A stretch of DNA of 64,000 nucleotides from Fasciola hepatica (Eukaryota > Platyhelminthes > Trematoda > Plagiorchiida > Fasciolidae), in NCBI GenBank assembly GCA_948099385.1, contig CANUEZ040000024.1:27687001-27751000 (forward strand), read 5' to 3'. Shown one piece after another: positions 9,000-21,722 of this stretch; positions within the stretch are counted from its first letter, which is position 1; every line of letters begins with the position of its first letter. The translations under genes and the position numbers were made by a program. The notes below the pieces were generated by a model, which saw nothing but the letters and a program-made list of their open reading frames with translations, made no database searches and was not told the DNA's origin.

Positions 9000-11370
9000 T
9001 GGAGAGCATAGGCGAACTAAGATTTCCGACAGCTGAAGATCCCTCCAGAGGGAGTTGTCAGGACAACCGAGCCGACCAAGGCCACGTGTTGACCTATCTG
9101 AATCAGCTCTGCCAATTTTAGTTTCCCGACACGTCCTTTATCACTATTACTCTCGGTGAATTTTATGACTTACCCGCCGCTATTAGGGGGTTACCAGGCG
9201 GTCCAGTACCGCATTTCGTTGCTCTTGGGGATCTTCCTTTGGCGTTCTTGAGCAAATTGTATGTCAACGGCTACAACAATTGGGTTCATTTCACGTCACA
9301 CAGGAATGGTAGTAGCTGACGGCAACTAAGTATCCAGAATTCTTCCTATGGAATACCCAGTGATCAGTATTTATAATCGCAACTTTTAAAATTTCGTTGT
9401 GTTTCGTGACACGGACAGTGATATTTTCCCCCTATTTCCCCGAAAAATAAAAAAATAGAACAGTCCTGACTTTCAAGCGGGGAGCAACAAGGATATTACA
9501 TTTATTACCCAGTTGGTAGTAGTTGTCTCCTAAGATAGCTGATACACGGTGAATAGTTCACTATTATTCTCACTAACCTTTAGTATTCCAGCTCAGGGGT
9601 TATTTCATCTCACTAAGAATCCAGTATTATTTTGAAACGCATAATATCCCCTACGCTGATGTTTTCTTCAATTCATTTGTTCCATACCATACTGTCAAAA
9701 AGGAGCGAATGGTGTTTCCTTTCATCATGGTGTTATTTGCCAACGTAGATTAGGCCGTCTGTCGAGATTGATACTGTGTAAGTCTTACGGAGTAAAAGCT
9801 GATAAGACAGGCAGAAATCGATGACTGTGGTATTAAACGATCAGATTGGCGACAATGCATCGTCGATGCAAAGGTAATGGCTAACTTCATCGTGACTGAA
9901 AAGACTGACCGAGTACTACGGTAGAAGAAGGTAGGTGGCACAGATATATAAGAAGTTCCTATTATGGGACCCGTGTTGGATGAAATTGTTAGACGTTCGT
10001 AGCTGCTTCATTAAAGAATGGCTAATGGTATACTTTCTGGATAAACGAGAACAGTGAAATCGATAGCAGAAAAGCTGCTTGTCAGGATACGCCAAAGGGT
10101 TGTCAGTGAAGCATGTAGGCGTATTTTTTATGCTTGGTGATTATGAGGGTATGGGATGACTCAGCGTCGATTGATGGCCAAGCCTTGTTAGAAGTCAGCA
10201 CCTCAACATCTATTCAAAATCCAGGTCAAGATTTGAGCGAACGGAACCACGAACGACAGGACAATGGATCGATAAGACGAGGAAGGATTCCTATCAAGTG
10301 ATTGCTAGCCGTATTACCAGTCAACCAACCAGAAGAGAAAATACCCGATGCCAGTTTAAACCAGTCAATTTGTGGGGCTACGATTGGTGGCTACTATTCT
10401 CGCATTCTATATAAATTGTCTGTTTTCTGGTAATAGAAAGAGATGCTTTGAGGCCAGAAGAGTCTTCTCAGTAGAGCTAGTGGATGCCCTCAGAACAGTG
10501 ACCAGATTGCGATCTAAGTAAACAGCGATAACAGGGGCTCCAACGGGTCAGGAACCACCAAGAGTCAAAATGTAGGCAGAGGCCTTCCGGTATGAAACTG
10601 ATCTGGTTAAATCACTCATTTCACCGAACCCATACTCTCGTCAAGAAGTACGGCTAAGCCGTCCGATGGCTACATCAGTACAAAGAGGGATATGAAATAG
10701 ATCGAGGAAGTGGCAATCTGTATTATATTGAAGCTGGGAACCGTCATTAACGTTTTATTGATAATCTGTGAGCAAAAGGTTTTACAAAATTAAGTGCCAA
10801 TACGCGTAGATAATTGACGATAAGGGGTATTATTGAGCTCATTTTGAGCGGTTTGCAATGAAGAGGTCTGACTTTGGAGTCACAGCTAGCCTCGCAAATA
10901 TTAATTACCATCTTGAATGAAAGTGGAGATATTGGCTGAATTGGAAGTAGTTAAATTCGCGAGTGACAAGAAGGAGGCAGAGCACTGATAATGGATCTGA
11001 GCTAGGGAAGCGAGGACGACCCAGATGGTAACAGCCTGAGTAGGATCAGCTCAAAGTATATTAGTGAGGCCCAAGTGATAAAAAATTGGAAATGAGCGGT
11101 TGCAACGTAGCTTAAACTGGGAAGATTAAGAATGATCCTTGATGCCAGCCTCCAGGTGAGTATTATTAGCAGTTTTTGTGGTAAAGCATCACCGCTTTAA
11201 GGTTACTTTATAAACTTAGTCACTCAAATGAATCTCAGGTGATAGAAATCGACGAGAGCCTAGAAGACTAAAATATATGGAGTGGAATGCGTTTTAGACG
11301 GATAACTTAGCCATTAAACTTGGCAGAGAGCTACTCTTGGTTCCAAGAGGATTTTTACTTCAGAGGTAAT
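9000..11370. other. No supported gene; unassigned sequence
   Basis: No open frame above 63 codons and no motif recognised on either strand. It may include the decayed 5' part of the element to its left. Confidence 0.5.
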
Positions 11371-11378
11371 TAATATCA

Positions 11379-11690
11379 CTACCCTCGGTTTATGGTTGAC
11401 TTCACTTCAGCTATCTCCACCGGAAGTTTCTCCCAGTCGTTAACAACCCATCTCGCAAACAACTGGCTCCTAGCCCCCGCTCTCGCCGAATTTTCCAGAG
11501 TTGGGACCCGTATCCTCGCTACTTGTCTATCGCCCGAAGTCGAATTGGAGATTCTTCTGGCCCGCTCGTCATGAGTCCGTATAACAATTTTGAACTCCTC
11601 CATTAATATTACGTTAGTTTCTCGTACGTCATTGCATGCACAAATGCAATGGTTGCAAAATATACAAAATTTCACTAAATGTAACAAAAG
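11379..11690 (-). pseudogene. C-terminal tail of a non-LTR retrotransposon ORF2
   Basis: A 102-codon minus-strand frame. Its last 45 residues (RIRVPTLENSARAGARSQLF, then VVNDWEKLPVEI) follow the C-terminal pattern of CR1/Jockey-type polyproteins: a basic stretch, an aromatic residue, then VVN-W-LP. The first half has no match I recognise. Nothing homologous is seen upstream, so this is probably a short 3' fragment from a 5'-truncated insertion. Confidence 0.6.
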
Positions 11691-11699
11691 TCACCAAAC

Positions 11700-13680
11700 A
11701 TTGATTTTATGAGCAAAGGACTCAACGAACAAGGACCTATTTGCAAAGTACCGACGGAATTTAAACTTCAAGATCATTTGGGAGAAACAGAAACGAAAAG
11801 TGACATTATAGTAATATCGATATTAATATGCAGAATAGACGAAGTAGCGGTGACAACATCATAAACGTAGTAAATATAGACTAAGGGGAAACATTTTTAC
11901 TGTTAGTGGATGCATGAAGGAAGTAAACAAAATGGTAAGGGATTACGGCCTGAAGTCATTGAAATAGGACTTGAAAAGCGAAAATTTTCATAGCATCGCT
12001 GCCAAAGTTCAGGTTATATTTGTATACTTCCAAAAAAATTGTCGTTAGGCTTGTGAGCAATGGACGTCAAGTGATTTCATCAACTTAAGTTGAAAAGTTA
12101 GTGATTTGAAAGAATTACTGAAGGGTGAACGATGGACACAAAAGACGAGCTATCAGACAATTTCCGGCGATTTTCTATGACAGGGTTTTTCTATTCAAGA
12201 TATTCCAACCAGAATTTTCGAAATTCAAAATGGGCGCAGTATTTTACTTAAATCGGTTATCTGTATCCTGCAATTCTCGTGGCACTCTAGGGGAAGTGTG
12301 GCACTGAACAACGAAGATCAATGAGTTTCATCATTCGAGCCAATAATTTGAGTATTATAGTGGGACGTTTTTGAATTGCATAATGGATCCAGGAGTCGTT
12401 CACAAGAGTCGATCATATGAATCCCCATTCAGCACACGAGTTCATTTTTAGTCTGAAAATGTCCCTTGAGGGACTGTTTTGTATTATGCAGTTTGATGTG
12501 GATTTTCGTCAAGTCAGTAGATTCAGAAGGGTCTAAAATAAGGGAAAATAATTTTTATACACTGAAAAACACTATGATAGTATATGAACCCGGTCGGCAC
12601 ATAGAGAAAACATCTAGTCCCGGAAGAGTCGTTTCAGGGACATTTTGGGACTATCTAAATAAAGCTTTTGGAGAATTTTGTCCATTACTTTTGGTCTTGT
12701 TTACAACGTGGAAGAACACGTTTAATTTTTTGTAAGATGCAACATTTTCTGGAGATAATCGACTCTGGAAAGTCCGTGGTTCGCTCCAGGTAGTTTTTGT
12801 GGATGTTTACAAACCACTTTTTTCAAGTGGAAGTTTATCAAAGTTCATAAAATAATATCTCAAAATGAAATAATGTAGGATAGCTTATCAAAATTTAAAA
12901 TGGTAATGAATATAAACTGCTACATTCTCAGTGTGTTCAAGCATAGTCCCCAAAATCTCCCTTATTTGGTTCAAACGAGACCATATTAGGACTATTTTGA
13001 GAATAGTTTGAGACTTTTTGTGACTGCATGCTGACATTTGTCCCGTTAGATGAAGTGAGGATAGAAACTCTAAAATGTAATTCATATGACAGAGTGAGAT
13101 GTGGTACCGAACCGACAGAATCTGGAAGGAGAACGAGAAAAAAAGACGCAACAGTCTGGCCATTGTACCAGCTGCGGATGAGAGCGATAAAGAATATTCA
13201 ATTTCCTAAAACGAAAACCTGGAACTTAGTTCAAATGGCTCCAAGGATGCTGTATATTTGAATATGGGCGTGCTGCTTTTCAAGGGGGGTCGTGAGAAGA
13301 AAACAAAATATGGACAGGGAAAGACAGCGGTACCGTCAAATATTTTGGAGTATGGACTCCAGCCTATCATTGAATTAAGTTAGTGAGTAATGAATTTCAC
13401 CATAAACTAGATTCTTCTTAGGAAATGCAATAAAGTTTAGTGATACTCTTAAAACTGGTGAAACAAATAGGTTCGGGCTCACTAGAGGGGGCACACGTGA
13501 TGGTGAAATCATCCAGCAAAGGTTAATCATACTTCAAGGGGCTAAATTCGTAGTAGAGCATTCGAAAGACTATCACAAGTACGTCGGAAGCGGCGTTCTC
13601 CCGTGGGGTTTGCGGATCGTACTATTGCTATGAAATTTACCCTTCAAGAGGTATCCTGCATAACCTCTCATGTAGCTCTG
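11700..13680. other. No supported gene; AT-rich unassigned sequence
   Basis: Open frames up to 91 codons (12888-13163 minus, 12466-12735 plus) show no domain features and overlap one another on opposite strands. A short AG run lies at 13691-13704. Confidence 0.45.
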
Positions 13681-14107
13681 TAATCTCGTCAGAGAGAGAG
13701 AGAGAACTTCCCCACACTAGCCATCAGAGAAGCAGGTGGAGGAAGTTCTCTTACTGCTACGTTTCTCAACTTGATCAAGGCAATAAGTCGTGTATCCCAT
13801 GCCAGACTACTAGATAGGCTACAATCACAGTGTCTCCATGGCTCTTCGTTGAGTTGGTAAGTTTCATATATTACCCATTGGTCCCAACTTGTCCACATTG
13901 ATTCCTGACATTCACAACCTGTTTCTGTCACAGACGGAGTCACTTAAAGTAGTGCTTTCACTCCACTACTTTTTCCACTCCATATCAGTGACATTTGACG
14001 GTGCTTGCAGCACGGCATCCCATACCTGTTTGCTGGTTATATTGAAATTGTTTATAGAATTTCTCATTACGAACGTAAGTACTTCTATTCTCAACGTAGC
14101 CTGTGAA

Positions 14108-14407
14108 TTAGGGAGGCTTGACTAATGGTGCACTACGGATTATCAAATTTTCCTCGGTTAAAGGCTCCTGTGTATCCTTCAGATGCCAGGCACCCCAGAT
14201 GACGTTACCATCACTCAAAAGTTCAAGGGCGAAACTCTCTATGGGCCTCTTGTTTAGATCTTTAGTGCTACACGGTAGGAAGCTTACAATGTTGGCTCCG
14301 ACGTCAGAGGTCATCTGGAGCACTATTCCATCATTTTTGCTGGTAGGCACAAGTCTGACCTCGTCGTCCACAACACGTTCAGTCAACATACAGCTCACAT
14401 ACGACAA
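14108..14407 (-). CDS. Uncharacterised 99-codon ORF, possible exon or gene fragment
   Basis: The translation is acidic and looks protein-like: SFLPCSTKDLNKRPIESFAL, then ELLSDGNVIWGAWHLKDTQE. The opposite-strand frame over the same bases is of lower quality, which favours minus. I recognise no domain, no clear splice sites frame it, and no conserved neighbour helps. It could be an exon of an unknown gene, a retroelement ORF1 piece, or chance. Confidence 0.25.
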   Translation of the reverse strand: MSYVSCMLTERVVDDEVRLVPTSKNDGIVLQMTSDVGANIVSFLPCSTKDLNKRPIESFALELLSDGNVIWGAWHLKDTQEPLTEENLIIRSAPLVKPP

Positions 14408-14625
14408 CCCTCAATTATAAAAAACGGTGCAGTTCACTGATGATTGCAGCTCAAGCTATGCTTCTTGACTGGGATATTCCGTTGATTAGTTTTCTTCTTT
14501 TCTGACCATCTGAACCTTTCTCTCCTCACCAATCACGCGAAACCTTAGACAGACCTACGGTTTGTTGTCCGCAAAACAAGACTAGTACTCAGACTTCAAT
14601 ACTTACTCATCACATATTGCAAACT

Positions 14626-14667
14626 GTTGTGTTGTATTGTATTGCATTGTATTGTATTGTACTGTAT
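14626..14667. repeat. Degenerate (TTGTA)n microsatellite
   Basis: About eight imperfect copies of a five-base TTGTA/ATTGT unit, with single substitutions such as ATTGC and ACTGT. Confidence 0.85.
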
Positions 14668-15118
14668 GCACTGAAAGCCTCTGTAAGTTATAAATTTACA
14701 TTTCAGTCATAAAAAAGAGCAAAAACGATAACGGTTAATTTGGAAACTTCTTGAAAAATGGTCCAAAAAAGACAAACCAAAGTCAGACTCAATAAGCGAG
14801 GTTGATTCCAAATTTCCGTAAGGCCCCCAATTTACTAACAAGAACACGTGCTAAATAGGGCACTGTAGAGCTGCAATAAATATTTATACGGAACGGGATA
14901 AGTTTAAACTCGGAGCGTGTAGAAGGATGTGAAAGTAAAGCATAGAGTTGGTCCCAGACAGAATGAGCGAGGCCCACAAGAACTTCATAACGAATTTTTC
15001 ACAGGTAAAAAAGTGTAGGTCAGACATTTTTTTAGTAAGAGATTCTGCCGGAATCAAAATAACAAGACTGATGATAGCCGAATTGCCGTGCAGCGAATGA
15101 AAATCCCTTTAAATTAGA

Positions 15119-16200
15119 TCAAGAAAGAATAAAGAAGAACTGTGAAGTAAGATTAGAAGAACAATTTGGTTGAACAAAGGAAATGACGGAAGCTTGTATG
15201 GCACCAAACTGCCTTAGACGGGGGATATGAAATGAAAGTCGACGGAATTTCTTTACACTGTCCATAATAGTGGCAGACCACAGTATAAAGGTGCATATAG
15301 TACCACCTAAGTGCTTGACCGAGTTAGCTCTGGAAACGGTGACAGTGACTGGCCGATTGTTCATTGAGATAAAGAGATCGAGAAAAGGTGAATATTCTTT
15401 CGAAAAATTTTGAAGTGTTGATATGTAGGCCATGAAGAGGTGCAAATTTCTGAATATTGCATAAATTCTTAGATAAACGGGTTAAGTCGGGTTGATTATT
15501 GATGAACCGATAAAGCACCACATCGTCGGAATAACAAAATCCATGATGCTTGAGCAAAGGGTAGGCTCCAAACTAAACGTAGTGAAAAGGTCCGGGAACA
15601 AAACAGCACCCTGAAAAACACCAGAGCTGTTCGTTAACGGACTTGACAAAATGTTACCAATTTCGATTAGCTGGATTTGGTTTGAAATATAGTCTTTTAA
15701 CCACGAAAACTGGGAAGCCAGACAGTCAAAAAATGCCAGCTTTTGGAGAAGAAGGAAACGAGGAATCGAATAAAATCGGAGGAATAATCGAAAAAGATAA
15801 CAACTCAATTTTGCAGAACTTTTCAGTCTTTTAGAAATGAAATGGCCAACTGAAGTAAATGGTTAAAGAGTGGACCTCTTGGGCTTGTATAAGAAATGAT
15901 AAGGATCGCTGGGAGCGATAACCGGAGAACTTAATTAGTTGAGGATGGTGCACTCAGTCTCTTGGATGCAGAGGAATTGATTACGATGGAACGAAAATGT
16001 TTTGACAGAATGTCAGAAGTGGAGTGCTTGTGAATAGGCGCAACTGTTACGGGTTTCAAGGAAGCAGGAACAGCACAGGTATCAACGGATTTGTTGATGC
16101 GACGAGTCACCGTTTCTGTTAGCAAACTTACTTTAAATTTGATAACTGTGGAAGATAAACCATCTGGGCTAACAGCAGAAGCCGAATTCAAGGCCGCTAG
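15119..16200 (-). pseudogene. Decayed Jockey/CR1-type reverse transcriptase
   Basis: Minus-strand RT remnant in several frames. At 15931-16191 is the finger block SPDGLSSTVIKF, followed by CAVPASLKPVTVAPIHK. At 15482-15808 is the palm entry SWLKDYISNQ, then LTNSSGVFQGAVLFPDLF, equivalent to GVPQGSVLGP. At 15324-15557 is HGFCYSDDVVLY, the YADD-type catalytic block with both aspartates kept. At 15119-15445 is a thumb block VSRANSVKHLGG, then RLRQFGA. Frame changes between every block make it a pseudogene. Its best relative in this window is the fragment at 7.4-9.0 kb. Confidence 0.75.
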
Positions 16201-16451
16201 ACTTCTTCTGAAGGAAAAGGTTCAAATTCGGAAAACAGATGGTACAAGATAGTAGAATATCCGTGGATGAGTGACCAAATGCAACATTCAGACTATCAGC
16301 CACTATTTAAAGTTGATTGGTCGGACCTGCTGGCCACAAAGAAGCTTGAGTTTTACATTTTTTAGCACTCGAAATGTGGTTAGAAACGGATTACTCAACC
16401 GTTCTTTTTCCCGTTGATCAGAAGAGAATGACGTTTCACAGAAGCCTTCTC

Positions 16452-16452
<1 letters not shown>

Positions 16453-16492
<40 letters not shown>
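16453..16492. repeat. (AT)20 microsatellite
   Basis: Uninterrupted TA dinucleotides over 40 bp. They create an artificial run of alternating Tyr and Ile in the frame spanning them. Confidence 0.97.
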
Positions 16493-16493
<1 letters not shown>

Positions 16494-16499
16494 TAAGAG

Positions 16500-17865
16500 C
16501 GTGTAGGGGATATGTGGGTACATGAATAATGTCACCGACAATAATGCATAAAATGTCAGACAGTAGTGGAACTAAAACGGGTTTAAAATCCCAAAATAAC
16601 TGTTTTATCCCTCTCCGGGAGCAAAAGGGAGCTATATACATGTTATTGATCATCGTGTCTCGAAAATGAGATTTCTTACAACACTTGACTATAGAGCGGT
16701 GATCATCATAGTAGGAGGAAGATAGATAATTTCAGATATTCCAGACCACGCAGAATTGATATAGGTAACCATACCACCTGTTCTCTTCGTGCATTTTTTC
16801 TGTGGTTACGAAACAAGCTCCGTATAGAAATAAATAAATTGCAATATTTTTGCCAATTCAGAACTCATTAGAGCAATTTCCTAAAGTTTCAGAGACCAAT
16901 TTCTAGACTGATAGCAGCAAAACTAAAGAATTTATATACAAACGAGGTTCTGACTGTTGAATCACTCTTTGTGTCCAGATCACATCCGTCATTGAACATC
17001 GATTATTCTGGTGGCATCTTGCAGCATAAAACCACACCTACTTTCGCTATTCGCTCCAAACTGGTTCTCCCCGAATCAAAACCCTTTAGGTTCACGGCCT
17101 GAGCACTAATTCAGTTCATAGTGTACCTAATGTATACTCTTTTTAAATCATCTCAATGCTTTTCAGATCCATCAGCTTTAAATCTATTTTTACTTATTCA
17201 GCTTCGCATTATCCGTAGGTTATATTGCACCACCGTCCTACCGATGATTTTAAACCACCTGTAACAGCTTCTGTTTTCTAAATTCATCCAATCATCCTGT
17301 TGGTATACCCTCTTGCTGACATCACACTTCCCGTGTTCTCATCCTACCTGACCCCGTTCTCAGTGCCTCTTTTCTCCCGTCTAACAGATTGTCGTGACTG
17401 TCCATCAGCGGTCTTCAACTCTTCACCTTCAGTTTCAGTTTCTCCATCAGCCCATTGGAGAAGGCACGACTTTTTGATATCGCCTATGTATTCGCATTGA
17501 AGATGTTTGTCGGGGCTAAATGAACCAGACTGCTGACGTCAATAATATTTTACTTGATCGTGACCAGCGGCCGGTAGTTCCTTGCCAGAAAACCACCTCA
17601 CTTCATTCAAATAACTTCACCTTCAGCGGCTACTTCTGTTGTGTATTTAATGAAGCTAAATAAACTCGACTCTACGGTTTCAAAACAAACGTGATGGCGT
17701 TTGCCTATCTTCATCCTTATAAGCATGGGCTCAGTACTGTCTTTAGGGATTCTCCTCCGGATTATTTGTTCTGAGTACAGTGACATCGGTATTACTGGCC
17801 TGTTCTTCGTCATTATTTCCAACTCAACTAGAACCGTGCTCAGGGTTTCATTTTCAGGTGGCCGT
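16500..17865. other. No supported gene; flank of gypsy insertion
   Basis: Short frames only (66 codons at 17300-17500, 71 at 17607-17822). No domain recognised. The right end contains the left target-site copy TGAACT at 17866-17871. Confidence 0.5.
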
Positions 17866-17871
17866 TGAACT

Positions 17872-18291
17872 TATAGGAGACTTTCGAGAGCAGCTGGTGA
17901 ACGTGTCTCCTATTGGTTCTAGCAGCGGAATACCAACGTTATCCCCTCTGTCGGATGAATAGAGAAGACGCAAGTCGGTTTACAGATGCGAGGTGTATTC
18001 TATATATCGTGGCACCGAAACAGTACCGATACGAGAGATACACCGAACGGAAAACGAAACGCAACGGCTGTACAGAAAGCGAACCACGAGCGCGTACAAT
18101 CGGCGAACGACCGAAAGCGAAAGTGATTCAAAACGAGGTCGACGGAAACCTCGGAAAAGTCAGTCCAGTAAAACGTACGCAACCGGACAACACTATGAGG
18201 TCGATGTCAAACGTCGGAAAAGATCGTAGAGAAAATAGATCCAAAATAGTGTCCAGAAAACAGTCATTTTCTCAGAACGATCGAGGTCACT
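17872..18291 (-). repeat. 3' LTR of the gypsy element
   Basis: A 420-bp direct repeat of 23072-23491 at an exact offset of 5200 bp. It is identical from 17879 to 18291, with two or three differences in the outer few bases (17872-17878). On the element strand it begins AGTGACC and ends CTATA. Confidence 0.95.
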
Positions 18292-18334
18292 ACAGCAGCC
18301 CCCGCTAGAAAGCACGGAAAGCTTTCGAAAAATG

Positions 18335-18829
18335 TCAAGGACGAGAAGGCATACAACCGATATTCGTGCGCGTGACTGCGTGCAAACTACGTGAATGTAG
18401 CAGTGCTGTAGGATGCCGACGGGCAGAATCCGTGGTATGCAGGAACCGTAGGATGATGGTCGAGCGTAAACCAGATTCGTTGCCAATGACACCGGTTGCG
18501 TGACTCGTCATCCAGGTGTGCCAGGCCAATAACGTCCAGCGACGGGTAACCGTTAACCAATATGATATCCGGAAGCCAAATCGGTAGGTTCGTCGGTGGC
18601 AAGGAACGAGAGCGACAGGGCCGATCCAGAATGCAAACGTTGGTGCCAAAATTCTCCAGATTTCGTGGGACCAGCGAAGGGTACCATATGGCGAGTCTCT
18701 GTGAAACGAAAAGAAACGGAAAACTGGTGTAGCAGCCACAATGGACTTGACTAGAATACAGTAATAGCTAATGAGGTAATTAAATCGTGTCGAAACGATA
18801 AACACGGAAGTTATTACTGCGAAGTGCAA
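18335..18829 (-). CDS. 164-codon ORF in the 3' region of the gypsy element
   Basis: It lies between integrase and the 3' LTR, on the element's coding strand. This is where some LTR elements carry an extra gene. The N-terminus is hydrophobic (from MHFAVITSVF through about residue 30), and the rest is rich in Arg, His, Trp and Thr. I see no envelope or other known motif. Gag and pol of this copy are riddled with stops, so an intact 164-codon frame here is mildly notable. It could still be chance in stop-poor sequence, since other frames of the region are also open for 60-70 codons. Confidence 0.3.
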   Translation of the reverse strand: MHFAVITSVFIVSTRFNYLISYYCILVKSIVAATPVFRFFSFHRDSPYGTLRWSHEIWRILAPTFAFWIGPVALVPCHRRTYRFGFRISYWLTVTRRWTLLAWHTWMTSHATGVIGNESGLRSTIILRFLHTTDSARRHPTALLHSRSLHAVTRTNIGCMPSRP

Positions 18830-19008
18830 CGACTAAGATCGTGTTTGACCTAGTCGCTAAAACGTGCTGGACAAACGATCTTTCGACCGGAACGTGAGAC
18901 GGGAGCCTCATTCATGGACGGGTGCGTAGACGTGCTCTGCTGACTTGAACGTGAGGCAGTATTCTCATTTGAGGACGTAGCAGGGCCAACGGACTTCTGA
19001 ATTGAACG

Positions 19009-20260
19009 TCAGACGATAGCCTCATTCGAAGTCGTAGCAGGCAACGCTAACTGCAGACCTTGACGTGACACCGAAGTGTCGTCAACAGGTAGTGTAGAGT
19101 TAACGTTGAATCTCATGTCAGCGAGCAACACTCGATCATCAACGTACGCGGCTTTGAAAAGACCGATGCCAATTGTATCCACGCGACCGTGTCGATCAAC
19201 CTTAAAGGTCTTATCGTGACGACAAATCACGCGAAATGGACCTTCGTAAGGCTGTTGTAATGGTTTCCGTACCGAATCAACACGAATGAATAAATGCGAA
19301 CAAGTTTCGAGTTCGGTCTGAACGAAAACCTGTCGTCGCTGCATTCGAGTCTGCGCCAGAGCGAGATTTTGCATGTACGTAGACAAGCTGTGAACGTAAG
19401 TCTGTACGGCAAGTGAGTCTGTACTCCGTGGCGTAAAGAATTCCCCAGGCAGTCGTATTGTCGTGCCATAGACAAGTTCTGCGGCGGAACATTGAATATC
19501 TGTCCTTATGCAAGTCCTGATACCAAGCAGAACCAGCGGTTACGTTTCGTACCAATCGGAGCTCTCATGTGCTCTAAGAGCCGCTTTGAGTTGGCGATGA
19601 AAACGTTCGGCCAAACCATTCGATGCCGGATGGTACGCGGTCATGCGAATGCGTTCCGTACCCAGCATGTGAGTTAACGAAGATAATAGTTCGGACTCAA
19701 ATTGTTGCCCTCGATCGGTAGTGATTGTGGAAGGACAACCATATGAAGCTATCCATCGTTCCATCAGATGTCGAGCCACTGATTCGGCCGTGATGACAGA
19801 GATGGGAATAGCCTCGGGCCACCTCGTAAATCTATCGATACGCGTTAGTAAGTAGGCATAACCGTGTGACGGGGTCAATGGACCCACAATGTCTACGTGG
19901 ATGTGATCAAAGCGAGCATCAGGCGTAGCAAAAGTACCGATAGGCCAAGCTACGTGCCTATGCACTTTAGATCGTTGACATTGTAGACACTGTTTTTCCC
20001 ACATACGAACATCTTTATTCATGGACGGCCAGACGTATCGTACAGCTACTAATCGGAGACTGGCTGTGATGCCTGGATGTGAGAGTCCATGTAGGGCATC
20101 GAACACGAGACGTCGATATGTAGAGGGTACGACTGGTCGAGATAGGCCAGTAGATATGTCGCAGAGTATAGTCCCAGCACTGGTGGCCAGAGGTACGGAC
20201 TGACACTGTAGCGACGATGACTGAGCGGCTTCCATACATGAAGAATCCTGTACCTGGCAG
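19009..20260 (-). pseudogene. Integrase domain of gypsy Pol, broken by a stop
   Basis: Integrates the cDNA copy into the genome. In the minus frame at 19540-20235, the N-terminal zinc finger has the HHCC pattern (HGLSHPG, then CLQCQRSK). The catalytic core shows the first Asp in HVDIVGPL, the second in TDRGQQFE and the Glu in LAERFHRQ. An in-frame TAA at 19540 interrupts it. The same frame then continues to 19009 with the C-terminal block PYEGPFRVI, typical of CsRn1-type integrases, and ends NEAIV. All DDE residues are present, so the stop is the only obvious defect in this domain. It sits in a different frame from the upstream RT, with a frame change near 20240-20280. Confidence 0.9.
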
Positions 20261-21722
20261 GGATGTCTAAAACCGGAGATTTAATAGCATTAAGCGGAAT
20301 ACGCGACAAAGCATCTGCAACGCAGTTCGACTCACCTTCAACGTGTCGTAGGCCAGTCGTGAACTGAGAAATATAGTCTAAATGTCTGACTTCTCGTGGA
20401 GAGTAACGATCAGACTTAGTATGCAATGCATACGTCAGAGGCTTATGGTCTGTAAAGAGGATGAAATATCGACCCTCGACTGCATGGCGAAAGTGCTTAG
20501 CGGCATTATATGCAGCCAGCAGTTCGCGACCAAAAGCATTATGTTTGGTTTCCGTGGGATTGAGGAGTCGAGAGAAGAACTCTAATGAATGCCAGATCCC
20601 AGAAACAGACTGTTGCAGGACTGCTCCGATGGCAAAGTCGGATGCATCCACCGCTATGCTTAGCGTGGCGGACGGAACTGGGTGCATTAGGAGCGTGATC
20701 TGGGCTAATGTCGCCTTAATCTCCAAGAACGCTACTCGTGAGGCATCCGTAAGCGACAGCTTACGTGGATTGCCACGAAGTAGGTCAGTTAATGGAAGCA
20801 AACGTTCAGCAGCATTGGGTGTGAACCGACGATAAAAGTTAACTAACCCCAAAAATGCCTTAAGCTCCTTGATTGAGGACGGTACGCAGTAATCTAGAAT
20901 AGCGCACACTTTATCCTCGCAAGACTGAATACCCTCTTGAGTGACCTTGTGGCCGAGGAACACAAGTTCCGGTTCGCCAAGTTCACATTTATCAGGATTG
21001 ACTAATACTCGATGTTCGGACAAATGTTGAAATAGTAGCGTCAAATGTTGGAAATGTTCATCTACGCTCGACGATGCGATTAGCAAGTCATCGATATCAA
21101 CGTGAACAAGTTCCAAGTCTCACGTAATGCTATCGATAAACCTCTGGAATGTCTGAGCAGCATTTCGCAAACCAAAAGTCATACGTAGGAACTCAAACAA
21201 ACCAAAAGGAGTCGTGACAACGGTTTTCTCGATATCTTCAGCGGCGACTGGGATCTGGTGACAGGCTCATACCAAAGCGATCTTAGAAAATACAGTCTTG
21301 CCGTGAAGTGATGCCGTGAGGTTGTGTATGCGGGGTATCGGATAGCTATCGTAACGAGTAGCCGAGTTTAGTGCGCGATAGTCGCCACATGGTCTCCAGC
21401 TAATGCCATCTTTCCTAAGAACCATGTGCAGAGACGAGGCCCGTGGACTGTGAGAAGGACGAACAATACCTTTAAAACCTAAAGTGTCAAACTCACTTTC
21501 GGCGAAAGCCAATTTGTCTGGTGTCAGTCCGCGAGGTCGTGCCGTGACTGGTGGTCGGTTAGTGACAATGTGGTGTGCCACACGATAGGTCGCTGTCTCT
21601 ATCTCTTCAAATGGTCTAGTCAAAATGAGGAATTTAATAAATAAAGACTGAAAATCGTGAGGAATGTTAGAAAACAATCCTGTGATTCGGTGTGCATCTG
21701 TTCGGGCTGCCAGACCCGTAAG
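20240..21722 (-). pseudogene. Reverse transcriptase and RNase H of gypsy Pol, inactive
   Basis: RT starts around 21600 with HMVLRKDGISWRPCGDYRAL, the block before the palm. An in-frame TGA at 21267 falls right after SKIALV, where gypsy RTs have FSKIDLV, so the first catalytic Asp is Ala here. A second TGA lies at 21117. The YxDD box reads VDIDDLL, with Asp in place of the usual Tyr. RNase H follows, with IAVDASDFAIGAVLQ and HVEGESNCVADALSR. The frame ends near 20250, where integrase continues in another frame. Three changes independently predict loss of RT activity: the motif A substitution, the altered YxDD box, and the stops. The frame is the same as that of the protease upstream, separated from it by a TAA at 21723. 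Confidence 0.92.

Noticed and set aside
18335..18829. Envelope gene of a retrovirus-like element
   Set aside because: Position fits, but there is no cleavage site, fusion segment or transmembrane anchor I can defend. Listed only as an unknown ORF.
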